Notes: a model not told the origin generated them from the sequence alone. Shown: positions 26,532 through 34,987, counted from the stretch's first letter. The stretch: DNA of 64,000 nt from Emticicia fluvialis (GCF_024793945.1 NZ_JANUSD010000003.1:310001-374000); one strand, 5' to 3'. A program made the numbers and translations.

Positions 26532-26941
26532 GCTAAACCAGTGTTTGTGATGACAGGTTTTAATGAAGACCAAAGCGATTCTTTCTTTGTTGCAACTCAA
26601 TCAATGTTAAAAAAATTAAATTTTCAAGCAATTAGTATTGGTTAAACTCAGCGTAGCTAAACAGTAAAAAAAGAAATAGTTGAAGCTATTACAGGTTCTA
26701 CTTTAGTGGTTTCGGTTTTGGCAAGTGAGTGGCAGATTTTCATTATAAAGTTGGCTGTGGTATCAATGCCAATAAAGCAGTGGTATGACTTACCAAAAAA
26801 AACTGCCGTACACATTGATTTTGCGGTAAACAATACTTTAGATAATAAACATTTCACCAATCTATTTGAAATTTTGGCGAGCATATTGAAATCGATGGTC
26901 AAGAGTTAAGGATTTTCAAACAGTTAAAAAGAAATCCTTAA
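26532..26941 (+). pseudogene. Decayed gene, nucleotide-hydrolase/TIR-like remnant
   Basis: One frame from 26532 reads K-P-V-F-V-M-T-G-F-N-E-D-Q-S-D-S-F-F, then L-K-K-L-N-F-Q-A-I-S-I-G, two stops, and E-I-V-E-A-I-T-G-S-T-L-V-V-S. A shifted frame near 26730 gives Y-K-V-G-C-G-I-N-A-N-K-A-V-V, and a further shift near 26875 gives G-E-H-I-E-I-D-G-Q-E-L-R-I-F. The order V-F-V-M-x-x-F-N, A-I-x-x-S-x-L-V-V and Y-x-V-G-x-x-x-N-x-N-K resembles the nucleoside 2-deoxyribosyltransferase/TIR-like fold (M-M-P-F, I-x-x-A-D-L-V-I-A-D, Y-E-L-G-x-A-x-x-x-x-K). At least two stops and two frameshifts make it inactive. The family call is tentative. Confidence 0.45.
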
Positions 26942-26995
26942 TACAAAATAGTTCATGAAAGATTTACTCGGCTTTTCATTATTTCAAAATAAATC

Positions 26996-27487
26996 GTGGT
27001 TTTAAACCTGGTAGAAGGTCAAATTATCGACTTATGAAAAAATGACATAGTAAAAAACATTCGTCTCAACTTTTATCATTAATGGTTTAGGCAGGGATGT
27101 AAAACCAAAAACCGATGATAAACTAATTGTACAAACTAGAGATAATTTGAATGGCAAATGAGATTGAATGACGAGCAAATAACTGTAAAACTGAATTCTG
27201 CTCCTGTTAAGTAAATTACATTCATGTTTATTTTCTGTATCTATCAAGGGTATCCAAAAAGCTGGCATTAGGGTAGTTTAGATAATGATTCTATTTAATC
27301 TTCTGATACAAATAGTAAGAAAATTGTGCTTTACAGTATTTCAAATAGTTTTTAATGTAACGGAATGCGTTCAATGATTTTTAAAGAAACCTATCGTCAA
27401 AATAATAATTGGAAGCACTCTGCCATTGGTGAACCGCGTTCAGCAGACCATTTTGTAGGGATTTTAAAAGGACATATATATTTCTAG
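26996..27487 (+). pseudogene. Decayed TerD gene
   Basis: Starting at GTG 26996 the frame reads V-V-L-N-L-V-E-G-Q-I-I-D-L-stop-K-N-D, the counterpart of the start of TerD copy 2 (M-A-I-N-L-Q-K-G-Q-T-I-D-L-R-K-N-D). Later pieces in other frames match L-N-D-E-Q-I-T-V-K-L-N-S, I-Y-Q-G, N-G-M-R-S-M-I-F-K-E-T-Y-R and N-W-K-H-S-A-I-G-E-P near its end. Multiple stops and frameshifts and loss of the ATG make it non-functional. This is direct evidence for former duplication and loss inside the island. Confidence 0.85.
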
Positions 27488-27505
27488 AAAGTAAATTTTT
27501 CTTTA

Positions 27506-28207
27506 ATGCAACTTTATAAACATTACTCATTTGACCTGTGGCTAACACTTATCAAATCTAATCCTGATTTTAAGAAAGAAAGAGCCTTATTTTTTTACAG
27601 AAACTTTAATTTCAGCCCCAAAAAAAGTATTGAAGAAATAGAGAAAATATTTAGGCACGTAGATATTATATGCAACGCTATTAATGAAAAAACAGGTAAA
27701 AACATTGATGCTGATGAGATGTATTTAATGGTTATTTATCTGATAAATGACGGTTCAGCTGCTTTTTTAGACATTAATTTAGAAAAGTTATATCAGGAAA
27801 TGGAGACTCTGGTTTTTAATTATCTGCCAATTCTATATAGCAACGAAACACCAGAAATACTAAAAAGAATAAAGGAATCAAATATAAGTACCATTGGAAT
27901 TTTAAGCAACACAGCATTTATAAAAGGCCAAACGTTACGCAGAGTATTAGAAAAGCTTCAAATTGCTCAGTATTTTGATTTTCAACTTTATTCAGATGAA
28001 GTTGGTTTATCAAAACCTAATCGTTCTTTTTTTGATGTAATGATACAAACTGCTTTTGATAGTCACAACGAGTCACCAATAAAATTAAACGACATTATTC
28101 ATATTGGCGATAACCCTAAGGCAGATATTGAAGGGGGTCTGTTAGCAGGGGTTAATGTTTTTCAAATAAATTCAAATGACAAAACTATTTTAAATTTGCT
28201 GAATTAA
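27506..28207 (+). CDS. HAD superfamily hydrolase, Ter-associated
   Basis: 233 residues. Motif I is S-F-D-L-W-L-T-L with nucleophile D10; the usual second Asp is replaced by Trp12. Motif II is G-I-L-S-N-T near 130, motif III has Lys in G-L-S-K-P-N, and motif IV is I-H-I-G-D-N-P-K-A-D. An alpha-helical cap lies between motifs I and II. Missing the general acid/base Asp suggests a non-phosphatase or altered activity. HAD proteins with a phosphoribosyltransferase are part of the published Ter-linked module for a nucleoside-like metabolite. The stop codon abuts the next ATG. Confidence 0.88.
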   Translation: MQLYKHYSFDLWLTLIKSNPDFKKERALFFYRNFNFSPKKSIEEIEKIFRHVDIICNAINEKTGKNIDADEMYLMVIYLINDGSAAFLDINLEKLYQEMETLVFNYLPILYSNETPEILKRIKESNISTIGILSNTAFIKGQTLRRVLEKLQIAQYFDFQLYSDEVGLSKPNRSFFDVMIQTAFDSHNESPIKLNDIIHIGDNPKADIEGGLLAGVNVFQINSNDKTILNLLN

Positions 28208-29050
28208 ATGATTCATTCATTCTCTCTACACAAAATCTCCGATATTGACAGCTTTAGTTTTAATCCTGACGACTACAGCCGTTTCAAGTTTGGTGATAAT
28301 CTTGCCGCTAAATTATTTGGCAAAAATTTAGCAATTGAATTCATCAATCAAGTGCTCATTTGTAAATATAATAAGGAACAGCTTGTTGTGATTTCGAGCC
28401 CCTACTCTTTTATACCTACTGCCACTTTTGCCATGAAAAACCAGTTCGTATTTACACTCAATCGTTGGTTATCAGAAAACGGTTTTCAGGTAGTGCAGGA
28501 AACCAAAGTCAGTCGCACAATAACATACAAGGAGGATTATGGCGAACTGAACGCAGAAGAAAGAATAAATTTAATTAAAAATGATTCTTTTCATATTGAC
28601 AAAGAATTTATCAAAGGGAAAACACTTTTGTTCCTGGATGATATCCGAATTACTGGCAGCCATGAAATGATGATAACCCGAATGTTGACAGAATATAATC
28701 TAACCAATGAAACGTATCTGATTTATTTTGCTGAGTTGGTAAATAAGAACATTCATCCAAACATTGAAAACTTTCTAAATTACCATTTTGTCAAATCAAT
28801 CTTTCATTTGAATAGTATCATTAACAGTGAAGGCTTCAATTTTAATACACGGCTGGTAAAATACATACTTAACACAGAACCATCTGTTTTCAATTTATTT
28901 ATACAAGAGCAAACTACAGAGTTTGTTAATCTTTTGTACGATTTGGCACTGGGTAACGGCTACCATATAATTGAATCATACAAACCAAATTTAAATAATA
29001 TTAAAAAGTATTTACTTAATAATCATAAACTTTCATACAATGGCAATTAA
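28208..29050 (+). CDS. Phosphoribosyltransferase-like protein, Ter-associated
   Basis: 280 residues. The PRPP-binding signature is L-L-F-L-D-D-I-R-I-T-G-S-H-E at about 140-153: two acids followed by the R-x-T-G-S loop. A Ser-rich early segment (V-I-S-S-P-Y-S-F-I-P) supplies the pyrophosphate loop position. It begins immediately after the HAD stop codon and its end overlaps the third TerD gene by 11 bp, so the three genes are coupled. Published Ter operons pair this type of PRTase with HAD and ATP-grasp enzymes; no ATP-grasp partner is seen here. Confidence 0.85.
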   Translation: MIHSFSLHKISDIDSFSFNPDDYSRFKFGDNLAAKLFGKNLAIEFINQVLICKYNKEQLVVISSPYSFIPTATFAMKNQFVFTLNRWLSENGFQVVQETKVSRTITYKEDYGELNAEERINLIKNDSFHIDKEFIKGKTLLFLDDIRITGSHEMMITRMLTEYNLTNETYLIYFAELVNKNIHPNIENFLNYHFVKSIFHLNSIINSEGFNFNTRLVKYILNTEPSVFNLFIQEQTTEFVNLLYDLALGNGYHIIESYKPNLNNIKKYLLNNHKLSYNGN

Positions 29051-29591
29051 TCTTCAAAAAGGGCAAAGAGAAAACATTAACGCCCCAAAATTTACCATCG
29101 GTCTAGGATGGGATACCAACAACTCCTCAACAGGTTCAAATTTTGACTTAGATGCTTCTGTTTTTGTGTTAGGTGATAACAAAAAATTACTTTCTGATAA
29201 TCATTTTGTTTTTTATAACAATTTAAAAACACCTTGTGGCGGTGTAGAGCACACTGGCGATAATACTGATGGAGATGGAGACGGAGATGATGAACAAATT
29301 AAAGTTGATTTGTCAAAAATTGATCCCAATGCAAATGAAATTTGCCTCGTTGTAACTATACATGAAGCAGAGAGCAAAAGACAGAATTTTGGACAAATCC
29401 GTAACTCTTTTGTTAGAATTTTCAACTCCGATAATGTTGAAATTTTAAAATATGAGTTAGAAGAAGACTTTTCTGTAGAAACTGCTGTAGAATTTGGACG
29501 CATCTATAAACGCAACAACGATTGGAAGTTTGAAGCAGTTGGCACTGGTATGAAAGGAGGACTAGAAGACTTTTTAAATAAATATAACTAA
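29040..29591 (+). CDS. TerD family protein, copy 3
   Basis: 183 residues, the compact TerD length. M-A-I-N-L-Q-K-G-Q-R start, F-D-L-D-A-S at 35-40, acidic loop H-T-G-D-N-T-D-G-D-G-D-G-D-D-E at 71-85 and N-F-G-Q-I-R-N-S-F-V-R near 115. Its ATG lies inside the end of the PRTase gene. By eye it is more like copy 1 than copy 2. A Ca2+-binding TerD is expected. Confidence 0.95.
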   Translation: MAINLQKGQRENINAPKFTIGLGWDTNNSSTGSNFDLDASVFVLGDNKKLLSDNHFVFYNNLKTPCGGVEHTGDNTDGDGDGDDEQIKVDLSKIDPNANEICLVVTIHEAESKRQNFGQIRNSFVRIFNSDNVEILKYELEEDFSVETAVEFGRIYKRNNDWKFEAVGTGMKGGLEDFLNKYN

Positions 29592-29598
29592 TAAAACA

Positions 29599-30264
29599 AT
29601 GGCAATTAATTTAACCAAAGGTCAAAGAATTGACCTTAGAAAAGAAAATGGCTCAACACTTACTAATTTTTGTGTCGGCGTAAACTGGGGTGCAATTGAG
29701 ACAATAAAGAAGGGCTTTTTTGGAGATAAAAAAACGATAGAAAAAGTAGATTTAGATTTGAGTTGTATATTGTTTGACAATCAGAATAACCTTTGCGACC
29801 ACCTTTATTCACCATTATATCGTGTTGAAGTTTTGCAAAAATTTGGATTACCAAAAGGAAAATTACAAACCGTAGATAATGCGTTACGACATACCGGAGA
29901 TGATTTGGCAGGAGATACCGGCGGGGATGATGGGTTGGATAACGAAATCATAACCGTTGATTTATCTAAAATTGCCGCAAATGTGAGCCAAATATTTTTC
30001 TTCTTAAATAATGCAGGTAAAGAGGACTTTTCGCAAATACCATACTCAAAAATTCGTATGTATGAAGGAACTCCAACATTTGTAAAAGAAGTTTTTGCTT
30101 CTTATAACGTAAGTGCTGAAAATCAATATTCGGGCAAAAAATCAATTATAATGGGGAAACTCTATAAGAAAGGTAGTGAATGGAAATTTAATGCTATTGG
30201 AGACCCTACCGAAGATATATTTTTAGGACAGACTATTCATCGCATTATAAAGAGTTATTTATAA
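29599..30264 (+). CDS. TerD family protein, copy 4 (divergent)
   Basis: 221 residues. It keeps M-A-I-N-L-T-K-G-Q-R, a G-V-N-W in place of G-L-G-W, D-L-D-L-S at 51-55 and R-H-T-G-D-D-L-A-G-D-T-G-G-D-D at 97-111, but has longer inserts (residues about 34-48 and 64-92) and I-F-F-F-L-N-N in the core strand. This is the TerD subgroup with the D-D-L-x-G-D loop. It starts 7 bp after copy 3. A perfect 13-bp inverted repeat begins at its stop codon. Confidence 0.92.
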   Translation: MAINLTKGQRIDLRKENGSTLTNFCVGVNWGAIETIKKGFFGDKKTIEKVDLDLSCILFDNQNNLCDHLYSPLYRVEVLQKFGLPKGKLQTVDNALRHTGDDLAGDTGGDDGLDNEIITVDLSKIAANVSQIFFFLNNAGKEDFSQIPYSKIRMYEGTPTFVKEVFASYNVSAENQYSGKKSIIMGKLYKKGSEWKFNAIGDPTEDIFLGQTIHRIIKSYL

Positions 30265-30297
30265 CAAATAGCATATCCTATGTGATGCTATTTGTTA
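30262..30297 (+). terminator. Perfect 13-bp hairpin at the TerD copy 4 stop codon
   Basis: TAACAAATAGCAT at 30262-30274 pairs perfectly with ATGCTATTTGTTA at 30285-30297 (10-base loop). The left arm contains the TAA stop codon. No T-tract follows on the plus strand, so it may be a weak terminator or an mRNA-stabilising 3' end. Confidence 0.55.
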
Positions 30298-30322
30298 AAG
30301 AAAAATTAAAGCCCTGTTTAGT

Positions 30323-30628
30323 ATGTCAAGCCAAATAAATAATATCGAAGGTTTATCGGTTGGTCAAATTAAATCCTATTTCAACCATGGTAGAAAATTT
30401 GTGCTTTATCCATTTACAGTTTCCTTCTTTATAATGACGCCTTGACGTAGTTCCGACATATATTTTATCTGGGCAGGTAAAAATCCGGCTAAATATTGAT
30501 CAGGATTCATGAACATGAATTTGTTACCTGGCTGGCAGGGTATGCTATGGGTACCGGCTTACACCATTGGTGCTTTAATAGAACACATAGGCGGCATAAG
30601 AGATATTACCTCAGAAGTGATGTCTTGA
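30323..30628 (+). pseudogene. Decayed membrane protein gene in the Ter island
   Basis: A single frame from ATG 30323 reads I-E-G-L-S-V-G-Q-I-K-S-Y-F and K-F-V-L-Y-P-F-T-V-S-F-F-I-M-T, TGA at 30443, R-S-S-D-I-Y-F-I-W-A-G, TGA at 30500, then P-A-Y-T-I-G-A-L and G-G-I-R-D-I-T-S-E-V before TGA at 30626. The order (R-x-S-D-I-Y-F-I, then W-G-P-x-Y-T-I, then G-G-x-D-x-T) is that of a hypothetical Bacteroidota membrane protein I have seen as a family but cannot name. Only nonsense changes and a deletion near 30500-30540 separate it from an intact gene, so decay looks recent. Confidence 0.6.
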
Positions 30629-30778
30629 CTTAATGCAAAATGATCTAAACGATGCAACGAACACGTAAAATAATGCTTTAGAAAATGATACGTCGTTGCA
30701 AACTGGAAGCTCAGTTTACAATAACTTAAATTTAAACAAAGGAAACTCTTCGAGTTGCCCTTACAATATCCAATAACA

Positions 30779-31417
30779 ATGAGAAGACTACCCGTTTATT
30801 TATTATTAGACACTTCAGGGTCAATGAGTGGCGAGCCAATTGAAGCAGTAAAAAATGGTGTCCAGATAATGATAAGTTCATTGCGTCAAAATCCACAAGC
30901 AATAGAAACAGCCTTTCTTAGTATTATTACTTTTGATAGTTCTGCTAGGCAAATCATTCCACTCACTGATCTAGCATCTTTTCAAATGGTAGATATCAAA
31001 GCCTCCGGAACCACTGCTCTAGGTGAAGGACTAAAATTAGTGGCTGCTTGTATTGATAAGGAAGTTGCCAAAACCACAACCGAAAGTAAAGGTGATTGGA
31101 AGCCTCTAGTGTTTATTATGACAGATGGTGTACCTACTGATGATTGGAAAAGTGGACTAAATGAGTTCAGCAAAAGAAAAACCGCATACACTGTTGCTTG
31201 TGCCGCTGGTAGCGGGGTAGACACTTCGGTTTTAAGACAAATTACTGAAAATGTTGTAAGTTTAGATACTGCTGACGGGCAAAGTATAGCTAAATTTTTC
31301 CAATGGGTAACAGCATCAATTGGTGTTTCTTCTACAAAAGTGGAGGATTCAGGTAAAGAAGTTACCGGCTTAAATGAATTGCCCCCTCCGCCGCCAGAGC
31401 TGAACATTGTTGTTTAA
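30779..31417 (+). CDS. TerY-like vWA domain protein 1
   Basis: 212 residues from ATG 30779 (an upstream TTG adds 8 residues not shared by the two paralogs). A single von Willebrand A domain with the MIDAS metal site complete: D-T-S-G-S at 11-15, Thr in S-G-T-T-A-L-G near 79, and T-D-G at 115-117. The C-terminus is a proline tail (L-P-P-P-P-P-E-L). vWA/TerY proteins act as scaffold or metal-dependent binding proteins in the TerY-P triad with PP2C and kinase. It is the first of three paralogs in a row and ends before a strong terminator. Confidence 0.93.
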   Translation: MRRLPVYLLLDTSGSMSGEPIEAVKNGVQIMISSLRQNPQAIETAFLSIITFDSSARQIIPLTDLASFQMVDIKASGTTALGEGLKLVAACIDKEVAKTTTESKGDWKPLVFIMTDGVPTDDWKSGLNEFSKRKTAYTVACAAGSGVDTSVLRQITENVVSLDTADGQSIAKFFQWVTASIGVSSTKVEDSGKEVTGLNELPPPPPELNIVV

Positions 31418-31435
31418 ATTTTATTTTACGAAAAC

Positions 31436-31489
31436 AATTGTGCTGGAATAATATCACAAATTTATAATCACGAAATTTCCGGCACAATT
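31436..31489 (+). terminator. Terminator-like hairpin after TerY-like gene 1
   Basis: AATTGTGCTGGAA at 31436-31448 pairs with TTCCGGCACAATT at 31477-31489 (13 pairs, one G-U), with a 28-base AT-rich loop, followed by TAGTTTTT. It lies 19 bp after the stop codon. It would separate gene 1 from genes 2 and 3 or reduce read-through. Confidence 0.6.
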
Positions 31490-31543
31490 TAGTTTTTCAG
31501 ACATTTTTTAGATTGTGAAGAACGAAATTAATTTTTATTAACA

Positions 31544-32179
31544 ATGCGACGACTCCCCGTTTATTTTTTGTTAGATACCTCAGGGTCAATGTATGGTGAG
31601 CCAATCCAGGCATTAAACAATGCACTTATCGGAATGTTAAATGCCTTAAGGTCAGATGCACAGGCATTAGATTCGCTTTGGCTATCAATGATAACATTTG
31701 ATAGAGAAGTAAAAGAACTTATGCCGCTTACTGAGTTGGCTTTATTCCAGTTGCCAGAAATAACTTGCCCTCAAAGTGGGCCAACCCATACTGGGAAAGC
31801 ACTTGAGATGCTCTATGAAAAAACGAAAAAAGAAGTAATTAAAGGCACTGAAACTCAAAAAGGAGATTGGAAACCTCTATTGTTTATCTTTACTGATGGT
31901 AAGCCTAATGACTTGATGTTGTATAGAGAAATGATTCCTAAAATAAAATCTTTAAACTTTGGAGCGATTGTCTGTTGTGCGGCTGGGTCAATGGCAGATG
32001 ACAGCCTGTTGAAAGAATTAACACCCGATGTGGTTCATCTTGATAATGCAGATAGCACAACATTAAAACAGTTTTTCAAATGGGTTTCAGAAACTATTGA
32101 GCAGGGCAATAAAAGTCAAGGAACCGGCGAAAGCGTGGCCTTACCACCACCTCCGAGTGAAATAAATTTGGTGATTTGA
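31544..32179 (+). CDS. TerY-like vWA domain protein 2
   Basis: 211 residues, co-linear with protein 1: M-R-R-L-P-V-Y-F-L-L-D-T-S-G-S-M-Y-G at the start, a T-H-T-G-K-A-L segment supplying the MIDAS Thr, and I-F-T-D-G-K-P-N-D near 112-120. It also ends in a proline-rich tail (L-P-P-P-P-S-E). The MIDAS site is intact, so metal-dependent ligand binding is likely. It differs from protein 1 mainly in the region after the third MIDAS motif (Y-R-E-M-I-P-K-I). Confidence 0.92.
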   Translation: MRRLPVYFLLDTSGSMYGEPIQALNNALIGMLNALRSDAQALDSLWLSMITFDREVKELMPLTELALFQLPEITCPQSGPTHTGKALEMLYEKTKKEVIKGTETQKGDWKPLLFIFTDGKPNDLMLYREMIPKIKSLNFGAIVCCAAGSMADDSLLKELTPDVVHLDNADSTTLKQFFKWVSETIEQGNKSQGTGESVALPPPPSEINLVI

Positions 32180-32250
32180 TTTATAATTTCCCTGAACATC
32201 TTTAATTCTCTATAAACCATTTAAGTAAAATAGCCTAACCCCACCTTCAG

Positions 32251-32499
32251 ATGCTAATAAAACTATTTCTAAATGTATTAATAACAGGCTTATTTATTTT
32301 TTCAAAACTACTACCATTTAAGGACAAGTTAAGCAATAGTAATCTGGGTGTGTTTATTTTTTTTGAGAAGATTTTCAGTCCGATATTAAATGGTTTAAAA
32401 TCATTCATAAGGCCATTCAAAGTGGGCAATGGTTTGTCGCTTGATATGACGCAAATAATTTTATTGATTATACTTTTGGTACTAAACAACTTTTTTTGA
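32251..32499 (+). CDS. 82-residue membrane protein between TerY-like genes
   Basis: 82 residues with two hydrophobic segments, about 3-22 and 64-82. Between them lie F-F-E-K-I-F-S-P-I-L-N-G-L-K-S-F-I and V-G-N-G-L-S-L-D-M-T-Q-I-I. This layout resembles half of a YggT-type protein (F-x-P-x-L-x-P-L-R-x-x-I-P, G-x-x-x-D-x-S-P-I), but the match is only approximate. It ends 4 bp before TerY-like gene 3, which supports a real, cotranscribed gene. Possibly a membrane tether for the triad. Confidence 0.55.
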   Translation: MLIKLFLNVLITGLFIFSKLLPFKDKLSNSNLGVFIFFEKIFSPILNGLKSFIRPFKVGNGLSLDMTQIILLIILLVLNNFF

Positions 32500-32503
32500 C
32501 AAC

Positions 32504-33556
32504 ATGAGACGACTACCCATTTATTTTTTAATTGACATCTCTGAATCAATGGTAGGTGAGCAAATTCAGCAGGTAGAAGAGGGTATAGCTACTATTATTC
32601 AGACACTTAAGGCAGACCCCTATTCAATTGAAACGGTTTGGGTTTCGATAATAGTCTTTGCCGGGCAACCAAAAACAATTGTTCCATTACAAGAAATTGT
32701 AAATTTTTACCCTCCAAAGTTTCCAATTGGTAGCGGAACTTCATTGAGCAAAGGCTTGGGGCATTTAATGTTTGAACTCCGTACTAATATAGTAAAAACA
32801 ACTTATGAACGTAAAGGAGATTGGAAACCAATAGTCTTTTTGTTTACCGATGGTGTGCCAACTGATGATACATCTGCTGCCATTGCTGAATGGAAGCAAA
32901 ATTGGGCAAGAACGGCCAATATGGTTGCTATTTCGTTTGGAGATGAAAACAACACAAATCTTCTGGGAGAATTGACAGAGAATGTACTTTTATTTAAAAA
33001 CACTGATGCTCAATCTTATAAACAGTTTTTCAAATGGGTAACTGACTCTATCAAGACAAGTAGCGAAAGGGTTGAACAAAATACATCTGGATTTGAGTTA
33101 TCGAAACTAGACGAAGAAATAGTTACTAAAATCGATTTGTCTAAATCAAAACCATCTCGTACCTATGTAGATAATAATTTTGTGGTGCTGTCAGGCAAAT
33201 GTCAGAACACAAAACGCCCTTACCTAATGAAGTATAAAAAAGTTATTAATAACTCTGGTTTTGCTGGACTAAATTATCAAACCGTAAGTTATCGATTGGT
33301 TGGTGCTTTTCAATTGGATAACACATATTATGAATTATCAGATGGAAATGATGCCAATCTAAAAATTAATACAAGCGAATTGATAGGTGCTCCTACTTGC
33401 CCTTGCTGTGGTAATCAATTTGCCTTTGCATTATGTGTGTGTGGCAAAATTCATTGTGTTGGATCTGAAGAAGTCAGCACTTGTCCTTGGTGCAATATGA
33501 CTGGAACGTATGGATATGGTGGTGCAAACTTTGATGTAAACAGAACTCAAGGATAA
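32504..33556 (+). CDS. TerY-like vWA protein 3 with C-terminal zinc-binding domain
   Basis: 350 residues. The vWA domain (1-190) has D-I-S-E-S at 11-15, a variant that keeps the MIDAS Asp and Ser residues, G-S-G-T-S-L near 76-81 and F-T-D-G-V-P-T-D-D near 114-122. After a linker, residues about 225-350 form a metal-binding domain of the TerY-C type, with Cys at 299, 301, 302, 311, 313, 318, 327 and 330 and His317 (C-P-C-C ... C-V-C-G ... C-P-W-C). Only this copy has the Cys domain. It is followed 12 bp later by the PP2C gene, matching the TerY-P triad. Confidence 0.93.
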   Translation: MRRLPIYFLIDISESMVGEQIQQVEEGIATIIQTLKADPYSIETVWVSIIVFAGQPKTIVPLQEIVNFYPPKFPIGSGTSLSKGLGHLMFELRTNIVKTTYERKGDWKPIVFLFTDGVPTDDTSAAIAEWKQNWARTANMVAISFGDENNTNLLGELTENVLLFKNTDAQSYKQFFKWVTDSIKTSSERVEQNTSGFELSKLDEEIVTKIDLSKSKPSRTYVDNNFVVLSGKCQNTKRPYLMKYKKVINNSGFAGLNYQTVSYRLVGAFQLDNTYYELSDGNDANLKINTSELIGAPTCPCCGNQFAFALCVCGKIHCVGSEEVSTCPWCNMTGTYGYGGANFDVNRTQG

Positions 33557-33568
33557 ACCAAAAGAAAG

Positions 33569-34978
33569 ATGTCAGAAATTAAAGCATATATTAAAGCAAT
33601 TTTAGAAAAACATAAACTCTCAATTTCTTCTAATAAAACCTTGCTTCTGGATGAATTTGTTAATGATGAAACTAACATTAATCTTTTTAATCAAATAAAA
33701 GAAACCCAACAATTGCTAATGGATAAATGGCTTTTAAAAAATAGAATTGACGATATTAAAAGTCAGGTTATTTCTATTCCGAACGGAACGGTAGGTAAAG
33801 CGTACTCTGCAAAAATAGAAATCGAAAAATGGCAATGGAGAGATATTGCATATTTAGAATTTGAAGGACTTGAAAACTTAAATCTACAATACAGCGACAA
33901 AACTGAATGGATTACTGGTATTCCCAGTCAAAGCGGCGAGCTAAAAATAAAAATGAAGTTCAGAATAAAAGGAGAAGCTGACGACTCTTTTCTTAACGAA
34001 AAGATTGTTTCTCTTGTTATCAACCCTGATCCAAAATCACTTTGGAAAAATATTGAAAGCGATAAGAATGCACTCTTTTGGAAAGAAGATAATATTAACG
34101 AATTAATTCCATTAGGTGATAGACATTTGGTTGTGGCATCAAAAAGAGGGCGCTCTCATGCAAATGTTGGTTCCTTCAGAGATGATGATTATGCGTTTAA
34201 GCATTTTGAGGAAAACGATTGGAGTATCGTAACCGTAGCTGATGGAGCGGGTTCTGCAAAGTATTCAAGGCAAGGCTCGAAGCTGGCGTGTCAGAAAACA
34301 ATAGAGTTTTTTGAGACACAATTTTCAAAAGATTTGGTTTCAGAGATAAATGCTTTTTTTGAAAGTGAAAATACCCGAGGAGTTACAGAAGTACCCCAGG
34401 ACTTAAAAAGAAAAATAATCCAAGAATTATATAAAATTACACTTTATGTTCATAACGAAATTGTAAGTTTTGCAAAGGCCACTGAAAATAATTTAAAGGA
34501 CTTTCATACAACTCTTATTTTTAGCTTGTTCAGGAAGATACCAGAAGGATATATAATCCTGTCTTTTGGTGTGGGAGATTGCCCAATTGCATTACTTAAC
34601 AGAGAAATCTCTGAAGTTTCATTACTTAATTGGCTTGATGTAGGAGAATACGGCGGTGGAACTCGTTTTATAACTATGCCAGAAATTTTTAGTTCTGAAA
34701 AAATGAGTTCAAGATTTAACGTAAAAATCATTAAAGATTTTTCATTTCTGATGCTAATGACAGATGGAATTTATGACCCAAAATTTGTGGTAGAAGCTAA
34801 TCTCGAAAAAATTGATAAATGGAAAGAGTTTTTATTGGATTTAGATGGCAAAAACGATGAAAACTTAAAAGTTGATTTTCAAGCCGATAATAACAAGATT
34901 GCCGAGACATTAAACAGATGGTTAGATTTCTGGAGTCCTGGTAACCACGATGATAGAACTTTGGCAATAATATTTTAA
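33569..34978 (+). CDS. PP2C family phosphatase with N-terminal Ig-like region
   Basis: 469 residues. Residues about 60-155 look like an Ig/cadherin-type putative domain (I-P-N-G-T-V-G-K-A-Y-S, then W-I-T-G-I-P-S-Q-S-G-E-L-K-I). The PP2C domain follows: S-H-A-N-V-G-S-F-R-D-D-D near 196-207, V-A-D-G-A-G-S-A-K-Y near 223-232, G-V-G-D-C-P, M-T-D-G-I-Y and N-H-D-D-R-T. The metal-binding Asp residues are present. In the TerY-P triad it should reverse phosphorylation by the kinase encoded 9 bp downstream. No signal peptide; the Ig-like part is therefore cytoplasmic, which is unusual. Confidence 0.93.
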   Translation: MSEIKAYIKAILEKHKLSISSNKTLLLDEFVNDETNINLFNQIKETQQLLMDKWLLKNRIDDIKSQVISIPNGTVGKAYSAKIEIEKWQWRDIAYLEFEGLENLNLQYSDKTEWITGIPSQSGELKIKMKFRIKGEADDSFLNEKIVSLVINPDPKSLWKNIESDKNALFWKEDNINELIPLGDRHLVVASKRGRSHANVGSFRDDDYAFKHFEENDWSIVTVADGAGSAKYSRQGSKLACQKTIEFFETQFSKDLVSEINAFFESENTRGVTEVPQDLKRKIIQELYKITLYVHNEIVSFAKATENNLKDFHTTLIFSLFRKIPEGYIILSFGVGDCPIALLNREISEVSLLNWLDVGEYGGGTRFITMPEIFSSEKMSSRFNVKIIKDFSFLMLMTDGIYDPKFVVEANLEKIDKWKEFLLDLDGKNDENLKVDFQADNNKIAETLNRWLDFWSPGNHDDRTLAIIF

Positions 34979-34987
34979 AAGAAAAAT

